From: an uncultured Collinsella sp.
Lineage (GTDB): Bacteria; Actinomycetota; Coriobacteriia; Coriobacteriales; Coriobacteriaceae
Reading direction: 5' to 3'
DNA length: 21,766 bases
NCBI GenBank assembly: GCA_900544465.1
Contig: UQVT01000012.1
Span: 1-21,766 of the forward strand
Below are positions 21,337-21,766 of this stretch, piece by piece. Numbering within the stretch: the first letter of the stretch is position 1; every line of letters starts with the position of its first letter. Under the pieces are notes generated by a model, which was given only the letters and a program-made list of their open reading frames with translations, was not told the DNA's origin and did not search any database. A program made the position numbers and the translations under genes.

Positions 21337-21766
21337 ACTCGTGCACCGTCCTTTCAATGAGGTGGTTCCACGCCTGCTTGAGCGATTTGGGGGCCATGGG
21401 CCTCATGCCGTCCATGGCGTGGGCCATGCAAAATGAGGCGGCGGCTTCAAGGTCGCGCACGTCAACGGTCCAGATCCATCCCGCATCGGTGTGTGTGAGC
21501 TCACCTCGCCCGCGCGTGAGGCCGTTGATCATATCGATCTGCGTCTGAGGGGCGAACGAGAACGTGGCTGCAACGGGCGGTCGGTCGGCGAAATCGAATT
21601 CAAAGAACAGATAGTCGTTGAGATTGAAGTCCGCAGGGATGGCGTAGGCCTTCGAAGGACGCCATGCGCGAACGATACGGTCGCAGCGGAATGTCCTGAT
21701 GTCGTCGGTGACATTGTCGAGGCCGCAGAAGTACGCCACGCCCTCGCGTTCGAACATGCCGTAGAC
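21323..21766 (-). CDS. WYL-domain protein, 5' part beyond window (PafB-like position)
   Basis: Only the C-terminal 147 or so codons are inside the window; the frame stays open to the edge. The visible part starts within a WYL domain (VAYFCGLDNVTDDIRTFRCDRI, the family pattern of RTFR.DRI). It continues into a C-terminal extension (DYLFFEFDFADRPPVAATFSF, WTVDVRDLEAAASF). The 3' end overlaps the downstream WYL gene, so the two products are translationally coupled and may work as a heterodimer, as PafB and PafC do. The internal ATG at 21757 is inside the domain and is not a true start. Confidence 0.85.
   Translation of the reverse strand, partial: VYGMFEREGVAYFCGLDNVTDDIRTFRCDRIVRAWRPSKAYAIPADFNLNDYLFFEFDFADRPPVAATFSFAPQTQIDMINGLTRGRGELTHTDAGWIWTVDVRDLEAAASFCMAHAMDGMRPMAPKSLKQAWNHLIERTVHEYARA

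Noticed and set aside
21323..21757. ATG 21757 as the true start of the last WYL gene
   Set aside because: It lies inside the WYL domain and the frame stays open to the window edge, so the gene is truncated by the window.

Overview
This window looks like the replication-origin region of a Coriobacteriia actinobacterium, most likely Collinsella or a close relative. That is inferred from gene order, the moderately high GC of most genes, and protein features; no database was searched. All genes left of about 9.9 kb (gyrA, gyrB, dciA-like DUF721, recF, dnaN, dnaA and an unusual ATPase gene) lie on the minus strand. Genes from 10.19 kb to 15.23 kb (rpmH, rnpA, yidD, yidC, jag/khpB, rsmG, parA, parB and a small membrane protein) lie on the plus strand. 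The two arms therefore diverge from the 9.85-10.19 kb intergenic region.

Origin. Two gene-free stretches carry initiator-type signals. The region upstream of the ATPase gene (9.9-10.02 kb) has two copies of CCTGTTGAAAAC exactly 53 bp apart, plus related 9-mers. The dnaA-dnaN gap (6498-6735) has a third copy of the same 12-mer, a TTTTCCACG site, five uninterrupted TA(A/G) triplets resembling DnaA-trios, and an AT-rich stretch next to dnaN. Dispersed boxes on both sides of dnaA with the unwinding site before dnaN is the Bacillus subtilis style of bipartite origin. I saw no canonical TTATCCACA, and DnaA carries substitutions at two residues that read the box.

Between the origin and dnaA sits a gene I cannot assign to a named family: a GHKL-type ATPase domain, a glutamine/proline/methionine-rich linker of roughly 160 residues, and a C-terminal winged-helix-like domain. 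It is the best candidate here for something undescribed.

Right arm. rpmH-rnpA-yidD-yidC-jag form an RNA/membrane-insertion operon with a near-consensus promoter and a strong terminator. rsmG, parA, parB and the small membrane-protein gene follow in visibly AT-richer DNA. Three perfect parS sites lie between rsmG and parA at an exact 39-bp period, and two degenerate parS-like sites lie in the dnaA linker and behind rlmN. Then come rlmN (minus), ddl and a DnaQ-exonuclease/DinG-helicase fusion (plus, overlapping), and convergent with these a tandem pair of WYL-domain regulators (minus), the second cut by the window edge.

Left arm. gyrB and gyrA are separated by a nested long inverted repeat. 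dciA ends in a clear terminator, so the gyrase genes form a separate transcription unit. No tRNA, rRNA, CRISPR array, insertion sequence or prophage was seen.
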